64,000 nt of DNA from Parvularcula sp039822105 (GTDB lineage: Bacteria > Pseudomonadota > Alphaproteobacteria > Caulobacterales > Parvularculaceae): contig JBCBMW010000006.1 of assembly GCA_039822105.1 (NCBI GenBank), positions 112,519 to 176,518 of the forward strand, given 5' to 3'. Position numbers and translations under genes: made by a program. The notes beneath the pieces were generated by a model. It had not been told where the DNA came from. It saw only the letters and a list, made by a program, of their open reading frames with translations, and searched no databases. Positions 8,837 to 17,891 of this stretch are shown here, in pieces. Position 1 is the stretch's first letter. The number at the start of each line of letters is the position of its first letter.

Positions 8837-9091
8837 GTGACCGACTCCGCTTCGTTTGGGGACATCAGAGCCAAGCTGGAGGATGCGACAACCGCGATCG
8901 TGTTGTTACGTGATGTGCTGAACATCACGACTTTTTCCGACCACGGTGGAACTGACGGGGCTCAGGTCTTATCGCGCCACACCAGAGCGGTGACGCGGGT
9001 GGGCCTGTCACGCATGACAGCCGCTTTCTTTAGGTATGCCTTGGTAGCTTTCCACGGCTTCCCGCGTCTGTTGCGCGACAAGCTTTGCTGA
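8837..9091 (+). CDS. Hypothetical small protein, tail antisense to phasin
   Basis: An 84-residue ORF from a GTG at 8837 with a near-perfect ribosome binding site (AAGGAGGT at 8823-8830, spacing 6). Residues 1-55 look soluble and partly helical. The last 28 residues are read antisense through the 3' end of the phasin gene (9008-9091), which suggests that the original 3' end was lost by rearrangement and that the present tail is accidental. The family is not recognised. It may be a truncated remnant at the edge of the island carrying the integrase. Confidence 0.4.
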   Translation: MTDSASFGDIRAKLEDATTAIVLLRDVLNITTFSDHGGTDGAQVLSRHTRAVTRVGLSRMTAAFFRYALVAFHGFPRLLRDKLC

Positions 9092-9547
9092 GTCTTCCGT
9101 CGCACTCATCGAACGCGAAAAAAATGCAGACTGATATTCCGTATAGTCTTGGACAGTCTCTTCCGTCAGCTTCGTATAAAGAACAATCAATTCCTGCGGT
9201 GTTTTACAACTCGCCATGGCCTGCACGGCAGCAAGATCTGCGTTCAACCGCTTTGCGAAATGCTGCGCTGTCTCAGCTGACAGCGCATTGATGAACTCGA
9301 AGCCTTTGGTCCACGCTGTGAAGTCAAAGGAAAGCTGATTCCGCGAAAAATTTCCGATCCAACTGGCATTGACGAACGGGTCGAAAACCGACGCCATCGG
9401 CGGAAAGGCGACAACACCGAACGGATTTGAGACCGTCGATACGTTTTCGGCTTCTGGTTCCTTCGTCGGCGCAGGGGACTTGCTGCTCTGGGTTGCTGTT
9501 GGTTTTGGTGTGTCAGCAGTCTGAGGAGTTTTTCGGTTTACAGACAT
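9008..9547 (-). CDS. Phasin-family protein (PHA granule associated)
   Basis: A 179-residue protein with a disordered Pro/Thr/Ser/Lys-rich N-terminus (about 1-45) and a helical phasin_2-like core (about 75-170; FDFTAWTKGFEFINALSAET, LVAQQTREAVESY). Phasins coat polyhydroxyalkanoate granules and influence their size. The location next to a P-type ATPase, a phosphotransacetylase fusion, a FabI-like enzyme and PHA synthase supports that role. It follows the ATPase gene in the same direction with a 31-bp gap and is probably the last gene of the operon. Its 3' end overlaps a convergent small ORF. Confidence 0.82.
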   Translation of the reverse strand: MSVNRKTPQTADTPKPTATQSSKSPAPTKEPEAENVSTVSNPFGVVAFPPMASVFDPFVNASWIGNFSRNQLSFDFTAWTKGFEFINALSAETAQHFAKRLNADLAAVQAMASCKTPQELIVLYTKLTEETVQDYTEYQSAFFSRSMSATEDSAKLVAQQTREAVESYQGIPKESGCHA

Positions 9548-9578
9548 TTCGGTCTCCTTAGGATTCTCAAGTCAATCG

Positions 9579-12284
9579 TTACACAGATGAGGTCTGGGGT
9601 AGTGACTTTGATGCAGACTGGCTGCCCGCACGAATGCGCTGTCGGTGGATGGCTTTGTGGGCTTCTTCGACCGCGAGAAACAATCCTGCGACCATGATGA
9701 GGGCAGCGAAAACGGCGGGAGAGATCGGACCGATCTCAAGAATGCTTCGAAGCCCGGGCACGTTCATCAGGAGCAGGTGGAACCCTAGGGCCAACGGCAC
9801 AGCCAAGGCGAGCGGGCGATTGGCGAAATAGGGGATCTTGAACAATGACTTCGTTTCTGACCGCCCGGAAAGAACCCGCGCATTGCCGAACAGAACCATC
9901 ATCATCAGTGTGATGTTGCGCGCCTGTGCATCTTCGATCCCAGACCCAAGCGCCGTCCAATAGACAGCAAACGCCAGGGCCCCCATCGTCGTGCCCGCAA
10001 CGAGAATCCGTTCGATCGCGAAGCGGTCCAAGATCGGCTGATCGGGGCGCCGCGGATCGCGTGTCAGCTCGTCGCCTTCTTTGGGCTCGAAAGCCAGCGC
10101 CACGTCTTGAACGCCGTTGGCGACGAGGTTCAGCCACAAGAGCTGGACCGCCGTGAGCGGCATCGGGAGGCCCACAAGAACGGAGAGGAAGAAAAGGAGG
10201 AGAGCTGAGAAACCGGTCGCAACCAGCAGGATAATCACCTTACGGATGTTATTATAGACGATCCGGCCTTGCTCCACGCCCGCAACGATCGAGGCGAAGT
10301 TATCGTCGGTGATGATGAGGTCAGCGGCTTCTTTCGCGACATCGGTCCCAGATTTGCCCATGGCAACGCCAGCATTGGCGCGGCGCATGGCGGCAGCATC
10401 ATTCACCCCATCTCCGGTGACGGCCACAAAGTGCCCATCATTCATGAAGGTCGCGACGATGAGCTCTTTTTGCGCCGGCTCGATCCGGGCGAAAACCCGT
10501 GCCGGCAGCACGAGGTCACGAACCGCATCCTGACCTTTCTCCTCTGCCTCACGCATCATGCTGCCGGTCACAGGCTGGGCGTCGGGTCCGCAAAGGCCGA
10601 GGTCCATGGCAATGGCTTTGGCCGTCGACGGATGATCTCCCGTCACCATGGCCACGCCGATGCCGCCATCACGGCAACGGCCGATCGCGTCCTTGGCTTC
10701 CTCTCGGATCGGATCGATCATCGCGACCAGGCCCAGGAAAGTCAGCTCCGATAGGGCTGGATCGTCCTCATCAGAAGAAGCTGTTCGCTTGGCTAGGGCG
10801 AGCACCCTGTAACCGTTCGCCGCAAGATCTTCGTACTGCTTTTCAATCCGCGCTTTGTCGAACGGGACGACAGCTCCGTCGACCTTCATCGTTGTTGCTG
10901 CAGCGGTGATCTTTTCAGGACTTCCCTTGACGTAGAAAACGCATGTGTCTTCGTCATCATTGATACTGCCCGAGAACGCCTTTTCCGACTCGTAGGGCAC
11001 CAGCCGCCTTTGCGGGCATTGCTGACGAAGTTGCCCGAGGGAGAGGCCGGCCTTTTTAGCAAAGACGAGGAAGGCAAGATCGACGATGTCGCCGTCGCCG
11101 TTCCATCGACCTGCGTTGTAGTCAAGATGGCTTTCATTCGCCAGGACGCCGGTCACGCAAAGCTCACGCAAGGGCTCAAGGTCGTCTCCGTCGATCGAGC
11201 CGGGGGCCAGACCGGCCCCGTTTGCTTTATAGACCTGGCCAGACGGAAGGTGCGCGGAAGCGATCGTCAGCTCATTGACGGTCAGTGTACCGGTCTTGTC
11301 TGAGCAGATAAAGGTGCACGACCCCAGCGCCTCGACCGCTACGAGCTTTCGGATGATGACATTCTCTTTGGCCATTCTTCGCATGCCGATGGCGAGCGCC
11401 ACGGTCAGCGCTGCGGGAAGACCTTCAGGAATGGTGGAAACAGCAAGTCCGATCGCCATCATGACCATCTCGGACACGGTATAGCCGCCGCGAAGCGCCA
11501 TTAGGGCTGCAAGAACAAGGATGGCCATGACGATGGCGCCAGCCACTTGGTAGGTGAAGCGCCGGATGCGGATCATCAGTGGTGCTTCGGACACGCGGCG
11601 GCCTGCCACCTTTTTGGCGATCGTGCCGATCTCGGTATCCATGGCGGTGGCATCAACAACGCCGCGTCCGCGTCCGCGGGTCACGACGGTCCCTGCAAAA
11701 CACCGGTCAGCACGTTCGGCGAGATTCGCGCTTTCTCCGGGTCGAGCCGATGAGTCTTTCACGACGGCCACGCTCTCGCCGGTCAGCATGGATTCATCGA
11801 TCTCGAGACCGTCGCTGGCGACAAGCTGCATATCCGCCGGCACTTTGTCGCCCGACGTGAGGAGAACGACGTCTCCGGGCACGACCTCTTCGATATCGAT
11901 GGTGACCGCCTCGCCGTCTCGGAGAACCCGCGCCCTGCCATGGACAAGGTTTCTTAGGGCAGCGGCTGATTTCTGTGCAGAATACTCTTGCACCGTCCCG
12001 ATACCGGCATTGAGAAGCAGGACCGCGAGAATGAAGACCGCACTCGCCAGCTTGCCGAAGGCGAGAGAGACGATTGCCGCAACGAGCAGCATGTAGATGA
12101 AGGGACTCAGGAACTGACGTATAAAGATCGTCGGTAAACCTGGGAGTTGCACCTCGGGGAGCTTGTTTGGGCCCGTTTCGCTCAGGCGCCGCACGGCCTC
12201 CTGGCTCGTGAGCCCTTCGGTGGGGGCACTCGAGAAGGAGGTCTCGAGCGGCTCTTTCACGGCCACTGATGCGACATTGACCAT
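9579..12284 (-). CDS. P-type cation-transporting ATPase, Ca2+-type (P2)
   Basis: A 901-residue full-length P2-type ATPase. It has the actuator motif TGES (168-171), the M4 motif IPEGLP (285-290) typical of Ca2+-type pumps, the phosphorylation site DKTGT (Asp329) and the hinge GDGVND. The M6 region reads NLVANGVQDVALAFEP, which keeps an Asn and an Asp that could bind cation but differs from SERCA's NLVTDG, so the ion is uncertain (Ca2+, Mn2+ or H+). Its start overlaps the stop of the MaoC-Pta gene by one base, so it belongs to the PHA/acyl-phosphate operon. Such ATPases recur beside this metabolic cluster in proteobacteria, but the reason is unknown. Confidence 0.92.
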   Translation of the reverse strand: MVNVASVAVKEPLETSFSSAPTEGLTSQEAVRRLSETGPNKLPEVQLPGLPTIFIRQFLSPFIYMLLVAAIVSLAFGKLASAVFILAVLLLNAGIGTVQEYSAQKSAAALRNLVHGRARVLRDGEAVTIDIEEVVPGDVVLLTSGDKVPADMQLVASDGLEIDESMLTGESVAVVKDSSARPGESANLAERADRCFAGTVVTRGRGRGVVDATAMDTEIGTIAKKVAGRRVSEAPLMIRIRRFTYQVAGAIVMAILVLAALMALRGGYTVSEMVMMAIGLAVSTIPEGLPAALTVALAIGMRRMAKENVIIRKLVAVEALGSCTFICSDKTGTLTVNELTIASAHLPSGQVYKANGAGLAPGSIDGDDLEPLRELCVTGVLANESHLDYNAGRWNGDGDIVDLAFLVFAKKAGLSLGQLRQQCPQRRLVPYESEKAFSGSINDDEDTCVFYVKGSPEKITAAATTMKVDGAVVPFDKARIEKQYEDLAANGYRVLALAKRTASSDEDDPALSELTFLGLVAMIDPIREEAKDAIGRCRDGGIGVAMVTGDHPSTAKAIAMDLGLCGPDAQPVTGSMMREAEEKGQDAVRDLVLPARVFARIEPAQKELIVATFMNDGHFVAVTGDGVNDAAAMRRANAGVAMGKSGTDVAKEAADLIITDDNFASIVAGVEQGRIVYNNIRKVIILLVATGFSALLLFFLSVLVGLPMPLTAVQLLWLNLVANGVQDVALAFEPKEGDELTRDPRRPDQPILDRFAIERILVAGTTMGALAFAVYWTALGSGIEDAQARNITLMMMVLFGNARVLSGRSETKSLFKIPYFANRPLALAVPLALGFHLLLMNVPGLRSILEIGPISPAVFAALIMVAGLFLAVEEAHKAIHRQRIRAGSQSASKSLPQTSSV

Positions 12285-13693
12285 TAGACTTCTCCTCGTT
12301 GAAGCTCCGGTGGAGAAGCATTCTGATGAAGGCGTTTTGCGACGGCGGTGCTTGCCAAACGGGGGAGGATCCCTTCGGCCCGGCTCGTCAGAACGATGGG
12401 CACACGTGCCCCCAGAACAACGCCCGCTGCGACGGCGCCGCCAAGATAGTCGAGCTGTTTGGCCAACATGTTTCCCGCCTCAAGATCCGGGACAATCAAA
12501 ACATCGGCGTCTCCTGCGACATCCGAAACAAGCCCTTTGATTGCGACCGCCGCTGGCGAGACGGCGTTGTCGAAGGCGAGGGGGCCGTCGATGAGCGCGC
12601 CGGCTATCTGGCCGCGGGCTGCCATCTTGCAGAGAGCGGCGGCATCGATCGTTGACTGAATATCCGGATTGACCGTTTCGACGGCAGAGAGAATGGCAAC
12701 CTTGACCGGATCTGCACCGAGCGCTCTCGCCACGTCGATCGCGTTACGCGTGATATCGGCTTTCTGCGTTAGGCTCGGCGCGATATTGACCGCTGCATCC
12801 GAGATCACGAGCAGTTTGTGGTAGGCGGGGGCATCCATAACATAGGCATGGGTGAGGCGGCGCTCAGTCCGCAGCTGGTGTGAGGGGGCGAGTACGGCGC
12901 CCAACAGCTCATCGGTGTGCAGCGCCCCTTTCATCAGCGCATCGACCGTTTTGTCGCGCGCCAGCATCGCGGCGGTGTCAGAAGCGGCGTGGCTGTGGGG
13001 CGTGTCGTGAAGGTCTGTGCCCGCAAGGGAGATGCCCGCTTTTTCGGCGGCCTCGCGGATGCGCCGCTCGGGCCCTACGAGGAGAGCCTCAATCATGCCC
13101 GCTTCCTGCGCAGCTATGGCTCCTCCTAGGGAAGCTTCGTCGACGGGATGGACCACGGCCATGCGAAGGGGGGGGCCGGAACAGGCATCGTTGATCAGGG
13201 TTTTGAGCCTATCGCCTCGTTCGGGCAGCAGAAGCGCAGGAACCGGAGGTGCATCGACCACGACACGCTGATCAGGTGCGATCACCTCGGCGGTGCCGTC
13301 GAGGACGGTTTGATCATTGGCGTCAGTGACCTGGCAATCGAACAGCACACGGCGCTTTTCCGAGTGCTTCTCCTTCACTTGGATCCTGACACAGAGCGTA
13401 TCGCCGATGCGCACCGGTAAGCGGAACCTGAAAGACTGCCCGACATAGATGGTGCCGGGGCCGGGAAGCTTCGTGCCTAGAAGCGTGGAGATCAACGCGC
13501 CGGTCCACATGCCGTGGCCGATCACGTCACCGAAGACGGAGCCTGCCGCATAGTGATGGTCAAGATGCGCTGGGTTCACATCGCCGGACACCCCGGCGAA
13601 GGCGAGAATATCCGTCGCCGTCAGTGTCCTGACGAGCTCAGCCACTTCGCCAATCTCGATCTCGTCGAAGGTGCGCCCGGCAAGCTTATCCAT
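12284..13693 (-). CDS. Bifunctional MaoC-type enoyl-CoA hydratase / phosphate acetyl- or butyryltransferase
   Basis: About 469 residues. The N-terminal MaoC hot-dog domain (about 1-135) has the hydratase signature FAGVSGDVNPAHLD and the YVGQSFRFRLPVRIGD stretch. The C-terminal part (about 150-465) is a phosphotransacetylase domain (MDAPAYHKLLVISDAAVNIAP, DVLIVPDLEAGNMLAKQL). This fusion is known from alphaproteobacteria and is thought to link acyl-CoA to acyl-phosphate. The ATG at 13693 is chosen because it overlaps the stop of the FabI-like gene by 8 bp, and upstream residues are not family-like. With the nearby acetate kinase it would give an acetyl-CoA to acetate plus ATP route, while MaoC may feed or drain (R)-3-hydroxyacyl-CoA for PHA. 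Confidence 0.88.
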   Translation of the reverse strand: MDKLAGRTFDEIEIGEVAELVRTLTATDILAFAGVSGDVNPAHLDHHYAAGSVFGDVIGHGMWTGALISTLLGTKLPGPGTIYVGQSFRFRLPVRIGDTLCVRIQVKEKHSEKRRVLFDCQVTDANDQTVLDGTAEVIAPDQRVVVDAPPVPALLLPERGDRLKTLINDACSGPPLRMAVVHPVDEASLGGAIAAQEAGMIEALLVGPERRIREAAEKAGISLAGTDLHDTPHSHAASDTAAMLARDKTVDALMKGALHTDELLGAVLAPSHQLRTERRLTHAYVMDAPAYHKLLVISDAAVNIAPSLTQKADITRNAIDVARALGADPVKVAILSAVETVNPDIQSTIDAAALCKMAARGQIAGALIDGPLAFDNAVSPAAVAIKGLVSDVAGDADVLIVPDLEAGNMLAKQLDYLGGAVAAGVVLGARVPIVLTSRAEGILPRLASTAVAKRLHQNASPPELQRGEV

Positions 13694-14465
13694 GATCCCA
13701 TCCCAAAGCATGCAGCCCACCATCGACATGGTAGGTGTCGCCGGTCATGCCCGCAGCGGCATCGCTGGCGAGAAAGGCGGCGAAAGCTCCCACCTCGTCC
13801 GGTGTCACCAGGCGGCGCATGGGCGCCGCCCTTGCCGCCCGCTCGAGGGTACCCTCAAAGCTCGACAGTCCGGACGCGGCGCGTGTCGGGACAGGCCCCG
13901 CGGAGATGGCATTCACCCTGATGCCTCGCGGCCCCAACTCGGCGGCTAGACCTCGGACGATCCCTTCGAGAGCCGCTTTCACTGGCCCCATAATGTTGTA
14001 GTCACGAAGAGCTTTCTCCGCACCCGCATAGCTGATCGTCGTGATCGATCCGCCTTGCGGCATCATTGGTATGGCTGCGCGGGCGAGTTCGATGAGAGAG
14101 TGGCAGGTGACTTGGATTGCATCTGCCAAGCCTTCCCGCGAGCAGCCCAGGATGGGGCCATTGAGATCGTCTGCTGGACAATAGGCGATGGCGTGAAGGA
14201 GGAAGTCGAGCCGACCAAATTGCTCCACGGTCTCGCAAACGATGCGCTGAGCACCCTCAGGATCGCGCGCGTCAAAGGGAAGAAGCCGCGCGCCCTCGAT
14301 GGGAGCGACTGCGCGCTCAACATAGGGCTGGGCTTTAGCGTTGAGGTAAGTGCAGGCGAGTTGCGCACCATCCTCGTCGTAAGCGCGCGCGCTGCCAGCC
14401 GCGAGGCTCTTCTCGTTGGCAATGCCGACCACGAGGCCGACGCGGTCTTGAAGTCGCCCTTTCAT
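13686..14465 (-). CDS. fabI: Enoyl-ACP reductase (FabI-like SDR)
   Basis: A 259-residue NAD(P)H-dependent enoyl reductase. Tyr146, Tyr156 and Lys163 match the E. coli FabI catalytic numbering exactly (ISYAGAEKALRDYNIMGPVK), and the nucleotide loop VGIANEKSLAAGSA replaces the usual SDR glycine motif as in FabI. The longer frame up to 14675 is not family-like. The ATG at 14465 overlaps the phaC stop as ATGA, and its end overlaps the next gene by 8 bp, so the three genes are coupled. In this context it may be a second, cluster-specific FabI acting on short enoyl thioesters rather than the housekeeping enzyme. Confidence 0.85.
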   Translation of the reverse strand: MKGRLQDRVGLVVGIANEKSLAAGSARAYDEDGAQLACTYLNAKAQPYVERAVAPIEGARLLPFDARDPEGAQRIVCETVEQFGRLDFLLHAIAYCPADDLNGPILGCSREGLADAIQVTCHSLIELARAAIPMMPQGGSITTISYAGAEKALRDYNIMGPVKAALEGIVRGLAAELGPRGIRVNAISAGPVPTRAASGLSSFEGTLERAARAAPMRRLVTPDEVGAFAAFLASDAAAGMTGDTYHVDGGLHALGWDHG

Positions 14466-16339
14466 GATGCACCTCGCATGGAAGCTTCGTGGGGGGACGA
14501 CCCTTCGACAGAGGAAAAGCCCCGCCGAACGTAAAGGCCAGGGGCCTCCGTCATGCCTCCGGCGGCTTCCTCCGCACTCTCGAACTGAGGATCCGTCGCG
14601 AGCGTTTGGATGTCGGGAGCCGCCCTTTTTCCTGAGCTGCGCTCGGCAAGCCACGGCGTCCAAGCATCCCACCATGAGCCTTCGCTCGTGGGGGCCCCTT
14701 CGAGCCAGTCCTCGGGGCTTTCATAGTGGTCGTCCTTGCCGGACGACTTCATCTGAAATGATTTGCCCGGCTTTCCGGGTGGGCTGACGATGCCTCCATT
14801 GTGCCCGCCCTTGGTGAGCACGAAGGTGACGTCTGTGTCGCTCAAGATACGGATCTTGTAGACCGACTCCCACGGCGCGATATGGTCGGCCGTCGTGCCA
14901 ACCGCAAAGATGGGTGCGCGAATATCGGAGACGGAGATCTTTTCGCCGTTCACCTCAAAACGGCCTTCGGCCAGGTCATTGTCAAGGTAGCAAGAGCGTA
15001 GATATTCCGAGTGCATCTTAAAGGGCAGCCGGGTGCCATCCGCGTTCCAGGCCATAAGGTCGATCGGCCGGCTGCGCTCGCCGAGAAGATAGTCCTTGGC
15101 AAGCCGATCCCAGAGAAGGGGATAGGACTTCAGAGCCTGGAAGCTTCCACTCATTTGGGAGCTGTCGAGATAACCTTGTTGCCACATGAGGTCTTCGAGA
15201 AAGGAGATTTGGCTTTCGTCGATGAAGATGGTCAGGTCGCCCGCGTCCTCAAAATCGACCTGAGCGGCGAGTAGGGTGAGAGAGGCGAGATCCTGGTCTC
15301 CGCTCCGGCCCAGCCATGCTGCCGCAATCGCTGCGAGCGTGCCGCCTAGGCAGTATCCGGTGAGATGGAGGCCCTTTGTACCGGCGGCTTCCCGCACTTT
15401 CTCAATCGCGGTGAGGGCGCCGTCGTGCAGGTAGTCGCCGAACCCTGTATCACGATCCTCTGGACCAGGATTTTTCCAGCTTACCATAAAGACGGTGTGA
15501 CCTTGCGAAGTGAGGTGGCGGACCAAGGAATTGCGTTCGGAGAGATCGAGTACGTAGTACTTCATGATCCACGCTGGGATCAGAAGAACCGGCTCCTTAA
15601 ACACCTCTTCGGTTTGCGCTTTGTATTGGATGATCTCCATCAGCCCGTTGCGGAAGATCACGCGTCCCTCGGCCGTTGCGAGGTTCACGCCCACTTGAAA
15701 GTCTCCCAGAGCATCCTCGTTGGCGCCAACCATATCGGCGAGAAGCTGCGCTGAGCCGCGCCAGATATTGGCTCCGCGTTCTTCTCTCGTGAACTCGAGC
15801 GTCTTGGGATTGGTGGCGAGGAAATTTGTTGGGGTGAAGGCGCTCAACGCTTGATCGGCGAAGAACTCGAGCAGCCGCTGGCTCCGACGTGAGAGGCCCG
15901 GAACATCTTTGAAACACGACCGGCTGAATTCTTCAGTAAGCAGAAAGCTTTCCGCGATGAGCCCGAAGAAAGGCGAATCCCAGCTCTCGTCGCCGAAACG
16001 TCGATCGAATTTTGCCGCCGAACCCTGTGTGCGGAGCGCGACGCGACGGGCGATCTCGGCGGGCGCCCCGGCAATCTCGTGCGCCAACTGCATCTGGCGG
16101 CCTGGCGCGCAGGACAGGTGCATCAACCAGTCGGCAACCGCCGAAGGCAGAGCAAGCGATGATGCTGGCATACCGAGCCGAAGGAGCTGGCTGCGGAACC
16201 GCCGGTCGAAATCTGCCGCCGGGTTCTGGCGGTCGTCCGGATGGTTGGGCTCTTCGTTTTGAGGTGGGGACATGGATGCAACATCCCCACGGCCAGAACT
16301 GGAAGGCCGTGTACTGTTGTCACCGGACTTTTCGAGCAT
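14462..16339 (-). CDS. phaC: Class I poly(3-hydroxyalkanoate) synthase PhaC
   Basis: A protein of 603-625 residues, depending on whether the start is 16273 or 16339. It is an alpha/beta hydrolase-fold polymerase with the lipase-like box GYCLGG holding the catalytic Cys, the Asp in VGTTADHIAPWESV and the His in TKGGHNGGIVSPPG. The PhaC N-terminal domain is recognisable (FLLTEEFSRSCFKDVPGL). It polymerises (R)-3-hydroxyacyl-CoA on granules, fitting the nearby phasin and MaoC domain. It is the first gene of the minus-strand operon and diverges from acetate kinase. The family's N-terminal sequence varies, so the start is uncertain. Confidence 0.93.
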   Translation of the reverse strand: MLEKSGDNSTRPSSSGRGDVASMSPPQNEEPNHPDDRQNPAADFDRRFRSQLLRLGMPASSLALPSAVADWLMHLSCAPGRQMQLAHEIAGAPAEIARRVALRTQGSAAKFDRRFGDESWDSPFFGLIAESFLLTEEFSRSCFKDVPGLSRRSQRLLEFFADQALSAFTPTNFLATNPKTLEFTREERGANIWRGSAQLLADMVGANEDALGDFQVGVNLATAEGRVIFRNGLMEIIQYKAQTEEVFKEPVLLIPAWIMKYYVLDLSERNSLVRHLTSQGHTVFMVSWKNPGPEDRDTGFGDYLHDGALTAIEKVREAAGTKGLHLTGYCLGGTLAAIAAAWLGRSGDQDLASLTLLAAQVDFEDAGDLTIFIDESQISFLEDLMWQQGYLDSSQMSGSFQALKSYPLLWDRLAKDYLLGERSRPIDLMAWNADGTRLPFKMHSEYLRSCYLDNDLAEGRFEVNGEKISVSDIRAPIFAVGTTADHIAPWESVYKIRILSDTDVTFVLTKGGHNGGIVSPPGKPGKSFQMKSSGKDDHYESPEDWLEGAPTSEGSWWDAWTPWLAERSSGKRAAPDIQTLATDPQFESAEEAAGGMTEAPGLYVRRGFSSVEGSSPHEASMRGAS

Positions 16340-16473
16340 CGTTGAAATCCCGACTGCAGCGGTCAGGATTGGAAGCTATAAACAGCCTCAATCTGTCGCA
16401 AGGCAAAAAAATATGAAATTGCAGCACTGTCTGGCTTTCGAACGTGACAGTTTCTTATCGGCCGTGATCGAAT

Positions 16474-16493
16474 TGATGTGTCTCGTTACATCA
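16474..16493. promoter_or_regulatory. Inverted repeat between phaC and ackA
   Basis: TGATGT (16474-16479) and ACATCA (16488-16493) form a 6-bp inverted repeat with an 8-bp centre, in the 212-bp region between the divergent phaC and ackA starts. The spacing suits a dimeric regulator. It resembles a CRP/FNR-type layout only loosely. The repeat is seen; the regulator is unknown. Confidence 0.3.
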
Positions 16494-16551
16494 CCGACAG
16501 AGGCTGCATCTAAGCGCGGACAGCTGGGCGGAACTCTCCTAAGACCGGCGA

Positions 16552-17724
16552 ATGGAAAAATGCGTCCTTACACTGAATGCTGGATCATCGAGCCTGAAAG
16601 CTGCTCTCTTTGGCGTCACTGACGATCTTCGGCCCGAAGGACCGATGGCGCGTGCGGAGGCTTCGGGGATAGGTACCGAGTTCGCTCGTCTTGAGCTCAA
16701 TCGAGGAGAGAAGCGCGCCCAAACTCCTCTTCGAGCGACGGAGCTAAAAGGCGCCTTTGACGAATTGCTAGGTGCGCTGATTGATGACGACACGCCGATC
16801 GTTGGTGTTGGGCACCGGGTTGTTCACGGCGGTCGTCATCACGCCGGTCCCGTCCTGGTCAACAACGATGTCGAGCGTTCCCTCCAGGAACTCGCAGCGC
16901 TTGCTCCACAACACCAGCCCTTCAACCTGCACGGTATCAAGGTGGCGCGAGCGCGTTTCCCCTCAATCCCTCAGGTTGCCTGTTTCGATACGGCGTTCCA
17001 CAGGACGCAGCCCGATGTGGCTCAGCGTTTCGCCCTGCCGCGCGACCTTCATGACGACGGGGTGCTCCGCTACGGATTTCATGGGCTGTCCTACGCCTTT
17101 ATCGCCGAGAAGGCCGCCGACCTTGTGGGCGAGGCTGCGTCGAGCCGAATGATTGTCGCGCATCTTGGCGCTGGGGCGAGCCTAGCTGCGCTGAAGGACG
17201 GAAAGAGCGTGGCCTCGACGATGGGTTTCACCGCCCTCGATGGCCTTCCCATGGCGACACGCTGCGGCGCACTGGATCCAGGTGTGCTCCTTCATCTTCT
17301 TGAGGATCGTGGGCTCTCGTCCGCCGAACTTCGCTCCCTTCTTTATCAGAAGTCCGGCCTGCTTGGTGTCTCCGGCATCAGCGGGGATATGCGGAAGCTC
17401 CTCGCCAGCGAGGAGCCCGCCGCCAAGGAGGCGGTGGACTTGTTTGTCTATCGTGTTGCCGAGGAAATCGGACGCTTGGCTACGGTACTCCAAGGGCTGG
17501 ATGTTATCGTTTTCACCGCAGGCATTGGCGAGAATGCACCGCCGGTCCGCAGGGGTGTCATTGAACGGCTGAGATGGCTCGGTTTCGAACTCAACGATGC
17601 GGCCAACGAGGCCAACCAACCGCTGATCACCACCCCCGGCCGGACACCTGCAGCCTACGTCATTTCGACGAATGAGGAAGAGATGCTCGCGAGGGGTGTG
17701 CTGAGCGTTGCCGGGTCATCGTAA
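16552..17724 (+). CDS. ackA: Acetate kinase
   Basis: A 390-residue acetate kinase of normal length. The N-terminal NAGSSSLK phosphate-binding motif, GHRVVHGG, the substrate region CFDTAFH and the ATP-site blocks IVAHLGAGASLAA and FTAGIGENAP are all present. It catalyses acetyl-phosphate + ADP to acetate + ATP (or butyryl/propionyl analogues). It diverges from phaC and is physically linked to the MaoC-phosphotransacetylase fusion, so together they form a complete acyl-CoA to acid route with ATP gain. The ATG at 16552 begins the conserved N-terminus and is secure. Confidence 0.95.
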   Translation: MEKCVLTLNAGSSSLKAALFGVTDDLRPEGPMARAEASGIGTEFARLELNRGEKRAQTPLRATELKGAFDELLGALIDDDTPIVGVGHRVVHGGRHHAGPVLVNNDVERSLQELAALAPQHQPFNLHGIKVARARFPSIPQVACFDTAFHRTQPDVAQRFALPRDLHDDGVLRYGFHGLSYAFIAEKAADLVGEAASSRMIVAHLGAGASLAALKDGKSVASTMGFTALDGLPMATRCGALDPGVLLHLLEDRGLSSAELRSLLYQKSGLLGVSGISGDMRKLLASEEPAAKEAVDLFVYRVAEEIGRLATVLQGLDVIVFTAGIGENAPPVRRGVIERLRWLGFELNDAANEANQPLITTPGRTPAAYVISTNEEEMLARGVLSVAGSS

Positions 17725-17891
17725 GGTCGTAACCAGCGGAAGCCTCAATCGGTCTGCAAACGTACATTTTGCTCGTCAGCCTCGGCAATGAGCAACCGTG
17801 CGTAAGGCGAACCTCAAAAAACTGACACATCCGCCTGCCATACACGCAGCGAAACGCCGGTTTTCGCAGCTGACGGCTTTCGGAGTGTATC

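Noticed and set aside
17725..17891. Possible vitamin riboswitch or Fur box before the exbB operon
   Set aside because: No cobalamin, thiamine or flavin riboswitch core motif and no Fur-like palindrome could be found.
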